DNA from: Paenibacillus turicensis
Lineage (GTDB): Bacteria > Bacillota > Bacilli > Paenibacillales > Paenibacillaceae
Assembly (NCBI RefSeq): GCF_017873435.1
Contig: NZ_JAGGKG010000009.1
Location: 120,960-184,959 of the forward strand
DNA length: 64,000 bases
Direction of reading: 5' to 3'
This document shows positions 1-9,790 of this stretch, one piece after another (the first letter of the stretch is position 1; each line of letters opens with the position of its first letter). The notes under the pieces were generated by a model. The model was not told the origin of the DNA, ran no database searches, and was given only the letters and a program-made list of their open reading frames with translations. Both the position numbers and the translations under genes were made by a program.

Positions 1-3000
1 AAAACCGAAATGATTCTGAAGTTTTAACTGAAACAATAAAAGTAGACACTACAAAGCCTACTAAACCAACAATGACTATAGAGCCATTAAAATGGACGAA
101 TAAATTTGTAAGTATTACTTTAAGTAACTCAACGGATGCAGATAGTGGTTTCCAAAAATACCAATATAAAATCAATGACAGTACAGATTGGATTGATTAT
201 AAAGAACCTGTGATTATTAGTACTGAAGGACTGCATCAAGTTTATGCGAAAGCTTTAGATAACGTCTTTAATGAGAGTGAAACGATATCAGGGGAAGCGA
301 AAGTTGATAAAACTCCACCATCTAAGCCTGAAAGTATAAAAACACTAATTAGAGATTATGAACAAATTAAAATAAGTTGGGTCCCTTCAACTGATAACGT
401 AGAGGTTGTTGGCTACGATATGTATCTCAACTCTAAATTTGTTGGGACAACAAGGGATACAGAATATACCTTTAACAATCTAAATCGAAATACTATCTAT
501 ACTATTAAAATTGTTGCTAGGGATGAGGCAGAAAACTCATCAGAAGAAGCAACATATATAGAAAAAACTGCACTCATACTATTGGACTCAAGTGCGAATC
601 ACTCCATTAGAGTAAAAACAGACGGAAGTGTATGGACATGGGGTAATAATGCGCAAGGTCAACTGGGAGATGGAACAAAAACGAATAAAACGACAGCGGT
701 GCAGGTAGAAGGATTAAGTGACATGGTGATGGTCGCGGCAGGAGCAGAGCATAGCCTGGCGTTAAAGCACGACGGGACAGTGTGGACCTGGGGCTACGGT
801 AGGGACCTTCAGTTAGGCAATGGTGAATATTCCCGTGTCAAAGCAGCGCAAATCAAGGGACTAAGCAATGTGAAGAGTATTGCAGCTGGTCTAATTCATG
901 GCATGGCATTGACACAGGAAGGCGAACTTTGGTACTGGGGTACACCTTACAATAACGGTATAGCCCAGCCGATGAAGTTTATGAGTGGTGTAAAGGCGAT
1001 GTCTGGAGGTTTGGGCACAACTCAAATTGTGAAAACAGATGGAACTATGTGGACAATGGGATTGAACACATATGGTCAACTGGGAGACGGGACAAAAACA
1101 AACAGAACGATACCTGTTCAGGTATCGAATATGAAGGAAGTTGTTGGAGTAGCAGGAGGCGAGACGGCGAGTTATGCGGTTAAAGCAGATGGAAGTGTGT
1201 GGTCTTGGGGACGGAATGACAGAGGTCAGTTGGGAGATGGGACAATTGCGGACCGTCTAACAGCGGTAAAAGTACTAGACAACAGTGCACCTCGTGTTAC
1301 ATTAGGCTATCCTACTGGAAGTCAAGCATCACCTTCTATATCGAATATCAATTATCCTTCGATTCTTTGGAATCAGAAGGATGATGCTCAAACAGTGTTC
1401 ACAGCCTACCAAGTCCAAATTATGGATGGAGTGGACCAGATCCTGTTGGACACAGGTATCGTCAATCAGTCAATTACACAGGACAGTAATGCATGGACAG
1501 TGAACGAAGAACTACCAAGAGGGAAGGCGCTGAAGATACAGGTTCGGGTAAAGGATGAGGCAGCTTGGTCAGAATGGTCCGAACCGAGGTGGCTTAAAAT
1601 TGGGATTGAAGAAGGTGTAGTTCAAGAAGATGCAGGACTAGCAACGTCGAGTCATCATGTTGTGCATGTAAAAACAGACGGAAGTGTATGGACATGGGGC
1701 GATAATGCGCAAGGTCAACTGGGAGATGGAACAAAAACGAATAAAACGACAGCGGTGCAGGTAGAAGGATTAAGTGACATGGTGATGGTAGGTGCTGGAG
1801 CAGAGCACAGCCTGGCGTTAAAGCACGACGGGACAGTGTGGACCTGGGGTAATAACGTTAATGGCCAATTGGGAACCGGAGATACGGTATCGTCGTTAAC
1901 CCCGGTACAAGTACCTGACCTGGAAAATGTTATAGCCGTCACTGCAGGCTCAAAGAGTAGTTATGCCCTAAAGCAAGACGGAACAGTATGGATTTGGGGA
2001 TATGGTCCTGGTGGGTATTCCCTTGTTAAACCAGAGAAAATTAATGATTTAACAGGTGTGAGTCAGATCGCTACTAATAACCGGTATGCATTGGCTTTGA
2101 AAAGTGACGGAACAGTATGGTCCTGGGGAGATGGTTGGGAGCTTCAGCTAGGTACTGGTGTATATTCCCAAGTCAAAGCAATGCAAATTAAGGGACTAAG
2201 CAATGTGAAGCGTATAGCCGCTGGTTCAATTCATGGCATGGCATTGACACAGGAAGGCGAACTTTGGTACTGGGGTACACACAACTATAATAGAATAGTT
2301 CAACCGACGAAGCTCATGAGTGGTGTAAAGACGATGTCTGGAGGCATGGATACAACTCAAATTGTAAAAACGGATGGAACTATGTGGGCAATGGGATTGA
2401 ACACATATGGTCAACTGGGAGACGGCACAAAAACAAACAGAACGATACCTGTTCAGGTACCGAATATGAAGGAAGTTGTTGGAGTAGCAGGAGGCGAGAC
2501 GGCAAGTTATGCCGTTAAAGCAGATGGAAGTATATGGGCTTGGGGACGGAATGATAGAGGTCAGCTGGGAGATGGAGGTTTAAGTGAAAGTTTAATCCCA
2601 ATAATGGTTCCAGTATCTGATAATTTAAATACATTTAGCTTGACTACTTTACCATCATATTTTACTGTTGAAATGGATAATAGTACCGAAATGAAGAGTG
2701 GCCAAGTTACAGTAACATTATCTGTTTATAATGCAGATGAGGTGATAGACAATTTATATACTGGTATCAGTAAACTTAAAATTACTAAGTATCATACTTC
2801 AAACTCTAATCAACTGAATGTTAATGCTAGTGTAGAAGATATAAAATTTAATGAAGGAATTGCGTATTTACCTTTAACATTTGATGATGGAGGATTATAC
2901 ACTTTAAATTTTGAACTTGAAGGATTTAATAAACAAGAAGCAATCACTCTTAAAATATCAATCGATAAGCCAAAAACAGTGATAGAGCTTGTGACGCTAC

Positions 3001-3332
3001 CTTCAACGAGTGTAATTAATGGAGAAATTTTGGATGTTCAGCCAGTGCTTAGAATACTTGACAGTAATGGAGAACCTATTCCTGGGGCAAAAATAGTGGC
3101 TAAGATTATAGGGGATGTAGAAGGTACTTTGTTAGGGAATGTTCATATTACCTCAGATAATGAAGGTTATATCACATTTGAAGATTTAGGTGTTTTATTA
3201 GAGAATTCAAATGTAGAGATTATTATTAATTTTAGTAATGAAGAAGGTGAAACTTATATTAATAGTCCTATGATAGAGATACTAGAAAGCGAAAAAAATT
3301 CAATTGATATGAATGAGTTATTAGTTAATTAA
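1..3332 (+). CDS. RCC1-repeat surface protein, 5' end outside the window
   Basis: The frame is open from the first base, so the N-terminus lies upstream; 1109 residues are visible. In order: the end of an Ig/OmpL47-like domain and one complete copy, a fibronectin type III domain (about nt 312-570), a first RCC1 block (about 585-1285), a linker Ig-like domain (1290-1605), a second, longer RCC1 block (1635-2610), and a low-GC tail with two Ig-like folds (2620-3320). The RCC1 units show the repeated VWTWG and GQLGDGT signatures. RCC1 folds form a beta-propeller used for protein binding; with Ig and Fn3 modules this suggests an exported adhesin or scaffold (inference). The two RCC1 blocks are near-identical in DNA, evidence of a recent internal duplication. 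A terminator follows directly. No signal peptide or anchor is visible in the part present. Confidence 0.85.
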   Translation, partial: NRNDSEVLTETIKVDTTKPTKPTMTIEPLKWTNKFVSITLSNSTDADSGFQKYQYKINDSTDWIDYKEPVIISTEGLHQVYAKALDNVFNESETISGEAKVDKTPPSKPESIKTLIRDYEQIKISWVPSTDNVEVVGYDMYLNSKFVGTTRDTEYTFNNLNRNTIYTIKIVARDEAENSSEEATYIEKTALILLDSSANHSIRVKTDGSVWTWGNNAQGQLGDGTKTNKTTAVQVEGLSDMVMVAAGAEHSLALKHDGTVWTWGYGRDLQLGNGEYSRVKAAQIKGLSNVKSIAAGLIHGMALTQEGELWYWGTPYNNGIAQPMKFMSGVKAMSGGLGTTQIVKTDGTMWTMGLNTYGQLGDGTKTNRTIPVQVSNMKEVVGVAGGETASYAVKADGSVWSWGRNDRGQLGDGTIADRLTAVKVLDNSAPRVTLGYPTGSQASPSISNINYPSILWNQKDDAQTVFTAYQVQIMDGVDQILLDTGIVNQSITQDSNAWTVNEELPRGKALKIQVRVKDEAAWSEWSEPRWLKIGIEEGVVQEDAGLATSSHHVVHVKTDGSVWTWGDNAQGQLGDGTKTNKTTAVQVEGLSDMVMVGAGAEHSLALKHDGTVWTWGNNVNGQLGTGDTVSSLTPVQVPDLENVIAVTAGSKSSYALKQDGTVWIWGYGPGGYSLVKPEKINDLTGVSQIATNNRYALALKSDGTVWSWGDGWELQLGTGVYSQVKAMQIKGLSNVKRIAAGSIHGMALTQEGELWYWGTHNYNRIVQPTKLMSGVKTMSGGMDTTQIVKTDGTMWAMGLNTYGQLGDGTKTNRTIPVQVPNMKEVVGVAGGETASYAVKADGSIWAWGRNDRGQLGDGGLSESLIPIMVPVSDNLNTFSLTTLPSYFTVEMDNSTEMKSGQVTVTLSVYNADEVIDNLYTGISKLKITKYHTSNSNQLNVNASVEDIKFNEGIAYLPLTFDDGGLYTLNFELEGFNKQEAITLKISIDKPKTVIELVTLPSTSVINGEILDVQPVLRILDSNGEPIPGAKIVAKIIGDVEGTLLGNVHITSDNEGYITFEDLGVLLENSNVEIIINFSNEEGETYINSPMIEILESEKNSIDMNELLVN
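621..2565 (+). repeat. Intragenic duplication of RCC1 block
   Basis: Nt 621-795 recur almost unchanged at 1677-1851 (shift 1056), and nt 842-1240 recur at 2177-2575 (shift 1335). The 279-nt difference equals 93 codons: the second block carries an extra module at about 1850-2125. Both shifts are multiples of three, so the reading frame is kept. Confidence 0.9.
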
Positions 3333-3340
3333 TTAAAAGT

Positions 3341-3377
3341 AAGACCTCCAGTAAACTAATGTTCTGGAGGTCTTTTT
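3341..3377. terminator. Bidirectional terminator
   Basis: Perfect 10-bp stem (AAGACCTCCA / TGGAGGTCTT) followed by a T run on the plus strand and a T-rich stretch on the minus strand. It separates two convergent genes. Confidence 0.9.
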
Positions 3378-3398
3378 ATAGCTTTCTCTACACTACAA

Positions 3399-6044
3399 TT
3401 AGCCTTGCTTATAAGTATGGTTACGCACCCATTTAACCACATCCATCAAAATAACGGCTCCTAACGCCAAGCCACCCGCAATGAGGAAGTCATCCCAACC
3501 AAACGCGTCAGGAATCGCAAAAATTGATCTTATCCCAGGCAATAAGGTGGCGCTATAAAGGCAGAGGCAAATCAAAATGGAGCCAAGCACAAGCTTATTA
3601 CTTGCGAACCCAACCTGTACGATGGTCTGTGTATTGGATCTTGCTGTAAATGTCTGAAGTGTGCGTGCCAATATCAACGTTGTAAATGCCATTGCGACAC
3701 TCATTTCTGGTGATATGCCAAGCCCAATGTATTGTGAGACAATAACAGCAACGCCAATAAGTAAACCTCTAATTAATACCGTTTGAAGCATTCCACCTGC
3801 AAATATACCTTCATTAATGTCACGTGGTTTCCGCGCCATGACGTCCGGCTCAGCTTTTTCAGTCCCCAACGCGATAGCGGGTAAAGAATCATTAACAAGG
3901 TTAATAAATAAAAGCTGTAACGCGGTAAATGGGTTAACCCAACCTAAAACGAGTGCAACTAAGATAGCGGTAATAGCACCAAGGTTGCCTGCAAACAAAT
4001 AAGCAATCGATTTTTTGATGTTATCAAATACCATACGCCCCACGTGAACCGCTTGGACAATGGAAACGAAGTTATCATCCGTCAAAATCATGGCAGAAGC
4101 ATCCTTAGCCACATCCGTACCACTTCCCATTGCAACGCCAATATCTGCTTGTTTAAGAGCAGGTGCATCATTAACACCATCGCCTGTCATCGCTGTAACC
4201 TTACCCTTTTTCTGCCATGCAGTAACAATACGAATTTTATTTTCTGGAGAAACACGAGCATATACAGAAATTTTCTCTAGCTTCTCATCCAATTCCACGT
4301 CGGACATTTGATCTAATTCACTACCTGTGACAGCGATATCTTCAGGTTTAGCAAGTCCAATATCAACACCAATCGCTTGGGCGGTCGTCTTGTGATCACC
4401 TGTAATCATGATCGTTCGGATACCAGCTTTTTTTGCATCCGCAATCGAGCCATATACAGCCTCACGAGGAGGGTCAATCATTGCCGTTAAACCAACTAAG
4501 ATTAAATCATTTTCATCCTCATGCGTAAGTGGATCTTGATCTTGAATTGGCTTGTAGGCATAGGCAAGCACACGAAAGGCTCGCTTCGAGAAGGCTTCAT
4601 TTTGCTCTTCAAACTGTTTACGAATCTCATCTGTTAACGGCTTGACCTCACCATGCATAAATACCCTTGTACAACGATTAAACAAGACATCAGGTCCACC
4701 TTTAGTCAATAGAGCAGGTACTCCCTCAAACGTATGCACGGTACTCATCAGCTTGCGATCCGAGTCAAAAGGCAGCTCAGCTTCACGCGGAAATTGATCT
4801 CTAATTTCACGGTAATCTTTGTTCATCCGATTGCTAAAGGCAATAAGGGCAACCTCAGTTGGGTCACCAATTTCCTTGCCCTCCTGATTAATATTGGAAT
4901 CGTTACAAAGCACCGCAATATGTAGCAACCTTTGCTCCTCTTTGGATAACTCCTCAGGATTAGTAGGGAATTCATCCTTGGTTCCATGCGGAATATAATA
5001 ATCCACAACCGTCATTTTGTTTTGCGTGAGTGTTCCCGTTTTATCTGTACAAATAATGCTTGTAGAGCCTAACGCCTCTACAGCAGGAAGGCGACGAATA
5101 ATGGCGTGTTGCTTTGCCATCTTATTTGTTCCTAAAGACAATACAATCGTCACAATGGAAGAAAGGGCTTCTGGAATGGCAGCCACGGCAACCGCAACTG
5201 CAAACATTACCGCATTAATGACGGATGTACCGATATTTTCTGTCCCCTGCACTAACCAAACCCGGCCTACCTCAACGGCAAAAATAAGAATAGATAAGCC
5301 AAGAATGAAAAAACCTAGCTTTTTACTAAAAGCTTCAAGCTTACGCTGTAGCGGGGTTTCCTTCGCCTCAGCATTTTCAATTAACTGAGCTATCTTCCCG
5401 ATTTCTGTATCTAATGCTGTCCCTGTAACTACAAAAACACCTCGTCCATACACAACAAGCGATCCGCTAAATACCATATTCAGGCGATCACCAATGGGAG
5501 CCTCTTCTTGAAGCTGCTCCACATTTTTTTCGGCAGGTTCGGATTCGCCGGTTAACATTCCTTCATTAACCTTAAGGCTACCCGCTTCTATGATCCGTCC
5601 ATCCGCAGGCACATAATCTCCAGCATCAAGTAAGACGATATCACCCACAACGAGATCCCTAGCCGGTATCGTTTTCTTTTCGCCCTTGCGAATGACCTTG
5701 GCTTGAGGGGCAGACATTTGCCTTAACGCATCGAGGGAGCCCTCAGCTTTTTTTGTTTGGACAACACTTATAATTGCATTGAGCACAATAACTAAAAAAA
5801 TAATGAGGGATTCAATTAGATGACCTAAAACAACCTGCACGCCCGCAGCAATTAGCAACACAATAACCATAGGGTCCTTGAAATTTTCAAGGAATAATTT
5901 CCAAATTGGTGTTTTGCTTTTTCCCTTTAATTCGTTGTAGCCATTAGTTTGTAAGCGTGCCGAAGCTTCTTCATCTGTAAGTCCTGATACAGAGCTTTGT
6001 ACCACTTGCAGTGTCTTGTCTACACTATGTCGATAGTGTTCCAA
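3399..6044 (-). CDS. Calcium-transporting P-type ATPase
   Basis: 881-residue P2A-type cation pump of the cytoplasmic membrane. Visible: cation ATPase N domain (1-70), actuator motif TGES at 165-168, DKTGT with the phosphorylated Asp at 334, TGDGVNDAP at 620-628, and about ten membrane segments. In the ion site I read E292 (in IPEAL), N715 and D719, whereas the residue equivalent to SERCA E771 is Ala and the one equivalent to E908 is Arg (R794). That pattern is known from the Listeria pump LMCA1, which moves one Ca2+ per cycle, so calcium efflux is the likely job. Start is TTG behind AAGGGG. The AI-2E family permease gene lies 30 bp upstream on the same strand, so the two may be cotranscribed. 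Exact ion not provable from sequence. Confidence 0.9.
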   Translation of the reverse strand: MEHYRHSVDKTLQVVQSSVSGLTDEEASARLQTNGYNELKGKSKTPIWKLFLENFKDPMVIVLLIAAGVQVVLGHLIESLIIFLVIVLNAIISVVQTKKAEGSLDALRQMSAPQAKVIRKGEKKTIPARDLVVGDIVLLDAGDYVPADGRIIEAGSLKVNEGMLTGESEPAEKNVEQLQEEAPIGDRLNMVFSGSLVVYGRGVFVVTGTALDTEIGKIAQLIENAEAKETPLQRKLEAFSKKLGFFILGLSILIFAVEVGRVWLVQGTENIGTSVINAVMFAVAVAVAAIPEALSSIVTIVLSLGTNKMAKQHAIIRRLPAVEALGSTSIICTDKTGTLTQNKMTVVDYYIPHGTKDEFPTNPEELSKEEQRLLHIAVLCNDSNINQEGKEIGDPTEVALIAFSNRMNKDYREIRDQFPREAELPFDSDRKLMSTVHTFEGVPALLTKGGPDVLFNRCTRVFMHGEVKPLTDEIRKQFEEQNEAFSKRAFRVLAYAYKPIQDQDPLTHEDENDLILVGLTAMIDPPREAVYGSIADAKKAGIRTIMITGDHKTTAQAIGVDIGLAKPEDIAVTGSELDQMSDVELDEKLEKISVYARVSPENKIRIVTAWQKKGKVTAMTGDGVNDAPALKQADIGVAMGSGTDVAKDASAMILTDDNFVSIVQAVHVGRMVFDNIKKSIAYLFAGNLGAITAILVALVLGWVNPFTALQLLFINLVNDSLPAIALGTEKAEPDVMARKPRDINEGIFAGGMLQTVLIRGLLIGVAVIVSQYIGLGISPEMSVAMAFTTLILARTLQTFTARSNTQTIVQVGFASNKLVLGSILICLCLYSATLLPGIRSIFAIPDAFGWDDFLIAGGLALGAVILMDVVKWVRNHTYKQG

Positions 6045-6074
6045 AAAAACCAGCCCCTTAGGTAGTAAAGTTCA

Positions 6075-7304
6075 TTAAGGTGTATTGATTTCGTTTAACT
6101 TATTTGGTTCTAGCACAACTTCATTGTTTTCATTCTCATTCATCTCTACGAGCTCTGGCTCTTCATCATATAAATGCGTTCTTCGCTCGAACCAGTGAAA
6201 CAGATGTGTACAAATGACCTTTAAGACAGCATAACCTGGTACCGCCAAAATGATACCAAGGAAACCAAATAAGTTCCCCGCAGTTAAGATGACAAAAATA
6301 ATTGTAATCGGGTGGATTTTTAACGTTTTACCCATAATTTGAGGTGAGATAAACTTTCCCTCCACAAATTGAGCAACGGTCCATACTACGATTAACTTAA
6401 GTAACATCATTGGTGAAGTTACGATCGCAATAATTAATGCGGGGGTAATCGCAATAGCTGGACCGAGATAAGGCACAATCGATGTACAAGCGGCAATAAT
6501 TGCTAAAACAAGCGAATACTCTATTCCGATAATCAAAAAGCCGATATATAACAATAAACCGATACACATACTAACGATAATCTGACCACGAATATAAGAG
6601 CTGATCTGATCATTCATTTCAGCCATGACACGACCACTTTGTTTACGAAACTTTACAGGAACAAATCGTAAAATAAAGCCAGGTAACTTTTTGCCGTCTT
6701 TTAATAGATAAAATAAAATAAACGGAATGGTAGCAATCGTTAAAATAATGTCTTTCACTGCACCAATAAATCCGCCTAAACCACTAACTGCACCGTTAAA
6801 TAATGAGGTTGCTTGGTCTGCTACCGTTTGCCCAATTTTAGAGGGATCAAAGCCACTCGTGCTTGATATTTTTCCAAATAGGTCACTACCTACTAAGCTC
6901 TCAAATTGGATCTGCACTTCCTGACTGTATCTAGGGAAATTCAGAATTAATGAATTAATTTGCTCCTGCACAAGCGGAATAACGGTGTTTAATAATAAGG
7001 TAATAAGAAGTGCGATACTTAGATATAAAGCAATAATCGTGTAAACACGCGGAATTTTTCTTTTTTCAAGGATATTCACAAGTGGATTAAGCAAATAGTA
7101 AAGCGCCCCTGTGAGTAAAATCGGGAACAAAATCGTTTTAATAAAAACAGTAAGTGGATTAAATATAAATGAAATTTTTGAAAAGATAAAAATGTTTAGA
7201 CCAATTAGAAGCAAGATCAGGAGAAAAACAACAAGCCGATTGTTAATGAAAAATTGAAAGAAACGATTATTCCTAGTGCTGTGAGTTGAAGAATCTGCTG
7301 CCAT
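6075..7304 (-). CDS. AI-2E family transporter (UPF0118)
   Basis: 409-residue integral membrane protein with two N-terminal membrane segments, a soluble loop of about 120 residues, and five or six further segments, the layout of the TqsA/YueF family. The conserved proline-glycine region IVPYLGP and the GKTLKIHP motif are present. The family is named for AI-2 export in E. coli, but Bacillales members have been linked to ion export, so the substrate is unknown. ATG start 10 nt after GGGGGCG. The calcium pump follows 30 bp downstream; the YheC/D gene is divergent. Confidence 0.85.
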   Translation of the reverse strand: MAADSSTHSTRNNRFFQFFINNRLVVFLLILLLIGLNIFIFSKISFIFNPLTVFIKTILFPILLTGALYYLLNPLVNILEKRKIPRVYTIIALYLSIALLITLLLNTVIPLVQEQINSLILNFPRYSQEVQIQFESLVGSDLFGKISSTSGFDPSKIGQTVADQATSLFNGAVSGLGGFIGAVKDIILTIATIPFILFYLLKDGKKLPGFILRFVPVKFRKQSGRVMAEMNDQISSYIRGQIIVSMCIGLLLYIGFLIIGIEYSLVLAIIAACTSIVPYLGPAIAITPALIIAIVTSPMMLLKLIVVWTVAQFVEGKFISPQIMGKTLKIHPITIIFVILTAGNLFGFLGIILAVPGYAVLKVICTHLFHWFERRTHLYDEEPELVEMNENENNEVVLEPNKLNEINTP

Positions 7305-7505
7305 TAATATTTAGCGCCCCCTATTTATAAAATATAGTTCTCTCTTCTAAATATAGCTGTGCTCCTATCCTATATAAATAATACGTATAAAATTCATTTG
7401 GTTTCAGAAAATTCAAAAAAGGCATATGCCTTGGACAATCATACAGGAACAAATTGCCCTAGCTGAGTATGTATAGGATATAAAGCTGAAAGGGGGCATG
7501 GATCA

Positions 7506-8174
7506 ATGGCAGGAAGACAGCTAGCAAATAAGTGGCTCAAAACGGAAGCATTACTGCAGCATGGGGAAGTAGCACCTCACATTCCGCAAACCCGAATGTA
7601 TAGTGAACACGATTTGCAACAAATGTTACATCAATTTGGCATGGTTGTCATTAAGCCACTTGTGGGTGGTGGTGGATATGGTGTCATCAAAATAACGTAT
7701 TACATGGGTGTGTATACGTTTACTTATTTTGCGAAGAAGAGAAGTTTTCGTAACTTTAATGAGATGTTTCGGGCATTAAATAAAGTGAAGGTAGGACGGA
7801 AATATATGATCCAACAAGGAATCGAATTAGCACGTATTCATAATCGTCCTATTGATTATAGAGTTAAAGTAGCTAAACAGCCTGAAGGAAATTGGATTTA
7901 TCGATCAATGGTAGGTAGATTGGCAAGACCAGGACTTTTTGTTACCAACTTATGCAAGGGTGGGACACAACTAAGTGCAAGAGAAGGGCTAACTCGTTCT
8001 TTTAGAAGTAAAAAGTTTGCAGCTTCGAAACGTAAGGAAATGCGGAATCTGACAAATATATGCATCGGTATCCTTGAATCTTCTTTTCCTGGTATCGGTG
8101 AATTAGGATTTGATTATGGACTAGACAAAAGTGGGAAAATATGGATTTTTGAAGTGAATACTAGACCGCAATAA
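7506..8174 (+). CDS. YheC/YheD-family ATP-grasp-like protein, short form
   Basis: 222 residues. YheC and YheD in B. subtilis are spore-coat-associated proteins with an ATP-grasp fold. Here the glycine-rich loop VGGGGYG and the C-terminal ELGFDYGLDKSG...FEVNTRPQ segment (metal/ATP site) are clear. Typical family members are about 350-450 residues; this one keeps only the ATP-grasp half. SD GGGGG lies 10 nt before ATG. Divergent from the AI-2E permease gene, upstream of the sda region. A spore-coat role is inference from family. Confidence 0.8.
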   Translation: MAGRQLANKWLKTEALLQHGEVAPHIPQTRMYSEHDLQQMLHQFGMVVIKPLVGGGGYGVIKITYYMGVYTFTYFAKKRSFRNFNEMFRALNKVKVGRKYMIQQGIELARIHNRPIDYRVKVAKQPEGNWIYRSMVGRLARPGLFVTNLCKGGTQLSAREGLTRSFRSKKFAASKRKEMRNLTNICIGILESSFPGIGELGFDYGLDKSGKIWIFEVNTRPQ

Positions 8175-8231
8175 TTGTAAGAAAAAGGGGTTTAGCAAGA
8201 TATTAAACGCAAAAACCGACAAGTACTATCC

Positions 8232-8332
8232 TGTGAATAACTTTTATCCACATTATACCACTATAATCCACAAGCATTTGCCAACCTTACCAACAAATTA
8301 TTCACAGGATTTCCACAGGCATATGTGGATAA
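8232..8332. promoter_or_regulatory. DnaA-box cluster upstream of sda
   Basis: Four exact matches to the DnaA box TTATNCACA in 101 bp: 8232-8240 (reverse), 8244-8252, 8298-8306, 8324-8332 (reverse); a one-mismatch box at 8264-8272 and a weak one near 8309-8317. In B. subtilis DnaA binds upstream of sda and activates it, coupling replication status to sporulation. Confidence 0.85.
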
Positions 8333-8341
8333 GAAGAACGC

Positions 8342-8370
8342 TTGTTCTACTGAATAAATCTTGTTATGAT
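8342..8370 (+). promoter_or_regulatory. sigma-A-type promoter of sda
   Basis: TTGTTC at 8342-8347 and TATGAT at 8365-8370 with 17 nt between, placed just after the DnaA boxes and 33 nt before the sda start. Confidence 0.75.
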
Positions 8371-8402
8371 TGAAACGTAAACTAAGAAAGGATGTGTTAC
8401 CA

Positions 8403-8546
8403 ATGGCGATGTTGAGTGATGAGATGCTGCTCGAATCCTACTACATGGCGAATAAAATGCAGTTAGATCATGATTTTATCGCACTGCTATTGGCAGAGAT
8501 TCATCGTCGCAATTTAACTACAGAGAAGGTTTGTATTGTTCATTAG
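8403..8546 (+). CDS. sda: Sporulation checkpoint protein Sda
   Basis: 47-residue protein. The core LSDEMLLESYYMA...DFI.LL..EI.RR matches the helical hairpin of B. subtilis Sda, which blocks KinA autophosphorylation and so prevents sporulation while replication is stressed. SD AAAGGA precedes ATG. The context is decisive: DnaA boxes and a strong promoter stand directly upstream, as in B. subtilis, and further one-mismatch boxes follow downstream. A terminator closes the unit. Confidence 0.85.
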   Translation: MAMLSDEMLLESYYMANKMQLDHDFIALLLAEIHRRNLTTEKVCIVH

Positions 8547-8612
8547 TAAATACTAAGAATGGGTTAGGACGTGCATGTGTGAGTAATACAATCAATTTTT
8601 GTATCCACGAAT

Positions 8613-8647
8613 TGTGGACAAGCAGGTTATGGCTAAAGTTGTCCACA
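8613..8647. promoter_or_regulatory. Inverted pair of DnaA-like boxes downstream of sda
   Basis: TGTGGACAA at 8613-8621 and TTGTCCACA at 8639-8647 form a perfect 9-bp inverted repeat; each differs from the DnaA box TTATCCACA at one position. They sit between the sda stop and its terminator. Confidence 0.5.
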
Positions 8648-8667
8648 GCCAATTGGACAGCATGGCA

Positions 8668-8720
8668 AAGGGTACCTTGTTGTACGAATGAACTCGTATA
8701 AACAAGATACCCTTTTTTTA
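8668..8720. terminator. Terminator after sda
   Basis: Long stem AAAGGGTA-CTTGTT / AACAAG-ATACCCTTT with loop, followed by a T run on the plus strand; separates sda from the convergent yumC gene. Confidence 0.85.
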
Positions 8721-8758
8721 AAACATTAAATTTTATGTTATATCCTAATAATAGCGGA

Positions 8759-9760
8759 TTAGAGCTTCAAATTACTACTATGCCCTGGGGATAGCTTCGC
8801 CTCAGGATCGATATAAACTTTTGCATTGTTAACTGCAGTAGGCGCTTCACCAAAACCAACGGCAATCAAATCTAGCTTACCTGGATATGTAGTAATATCA
8901 CCAGCAGCAAAAATACCTGGAATTGAGCTTTCCATACGAGAGTCCACAACAATTGAATTTCCTTCAATATCAAGTCCCCATTCTGCAATTGGACCTAATG
9001 AAGATACAAATCCAAAATTAACGATAACATCATCAACTTCAATTTGTTGTGTTTCTTTACTTTTCACATGGGTTAATGTAACACTAGAGATTTTTTCTTC
9101 CCCATGAAGTGCTGTAATTTCAGTAGGTGTGATTACCTCTACCTTAGATGCAAGCAATTGTTCAACGCTATGTTCATGCGCACGGAATTTATCTCTGCGA
9201 TGAATTAACGTGACTTTTTCTGCGATTGGCTCAAGCATAAGTGCCCAGTCCACAGCAGAATCGCCACCACCACTAATAACAACCCTGCGTCCTGCAAATT
9301 GGTTAAGATCACTAATAAAGTAATGAAGATTAGCTTTCTCAAATTTAGATGCATGTTCAACATCAAGTCTGCGCGGCTCAAATGCACCAACGCCAGCTGT
9401 AATGATGATTGCTCTGGCATGATGCTCAGTCTTGTCCGTTTTTACTATAAAATGACGTTCATCTTGTTTAATAATTTGTAAAACCTTTTCTTCCAATCGG
9501 ATATCGGGGTTAAACAATTTAAGCTGTTCCTTTAAATTATCAACAAGCTCTTGGCCTGTGATTTTAGGGAAACCGGCTATATCATAAATATATTTCTCAG
9601 GATAGAGTGCAGCTACCTGACCTCCAAGCTGTGGCATGCTTTCAATTAATGTAACGGAAGCTTTGCGCATACCTCCGTAAAAAGCAGCGAACATCCCTGC
9701 GGGACCTCCACCGATAATAAGCAGATCAGTAGGTTCGCTAGTTGGATGAGTTGGTGACAC
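8759..9760 (-). CDS. yumC: Ferredoxin/flavodoxin-NADP+ reductase, thioredoxin-reductase-like
   Basis: 333-residue FAD/NAD(P) flavoenzyme. FAD-binding GGGPAG at 17-22, NADPH-binding [10 protein letters not shown] near 165, and the C-terminal [12 protein letters not shown] segment are clear. There is no redox CxxC between the two nucleotide sites, which separates it from thioredoxin reductase and fits the YumC type of FNR that reduces ferredoxin or flavodoxin. GTG start 8 nt after GGAGGTG. Divergent from the NADH dehydrogenase gene, with a dispersed repeat in between. Confidence 0.9.
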   Translation of the reverse strand: MSPTHPTSEPTDLLIIGGGPAGMFAAFYGGMRKASVTLIESMPQLGGQVAALYPEKYIYDIAGFPKITGQELVDNLKEQLKLFNPDIRLEEKVLQIIKQDERHFIVKTDKTEHHARAIIITAGVGAFEPRRLDVEHASKFEKANLHYFISDLNQFAGRRVVISGGGDSAVDWALMLEPIAEKVTLIHRRDKFRAHEHSVEQLLASKVEVITPTEITALHGEEKISSVTLTHVKSKETQQIEVDDVIVNFGFVSSLGPIAEWGLDIEGNSIVVDSRMESSIPGIFAAGDITTYPGKLDLIAVGFGEAPTAVNNAKVYIDPEAKLSPGHSSNLKL

Positions 9761-9790
9761 GAGTAAACACCTCCATATATTTTAACAGTA

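Noticed and set aside
891..1079. Antisense ORFs within the RCC1 gene (also 1715-1942 and 2226-2414)
   Set aside because: They mirror the duplicated RCC1 repeats, have no SD, and occur twice only because the coding strand is duplicated.
621..2575. CRISPR-like or tandem DNA array in the first gene
   Set aside because: The repeats are in-frame RCC1 protein modules, not short spaced repeats.
3817..5388. Plus-strand ORFs inside the calcium pump gene
   Set aside because: Shadows of a well-supported minus-strand gene.
8232..8332. DnaA-box cluster as a replication origin
   Set aside because: No dnaA or dnaN nearby and no clear AT-rich unwinding region; the sda promoter explains the boxes.
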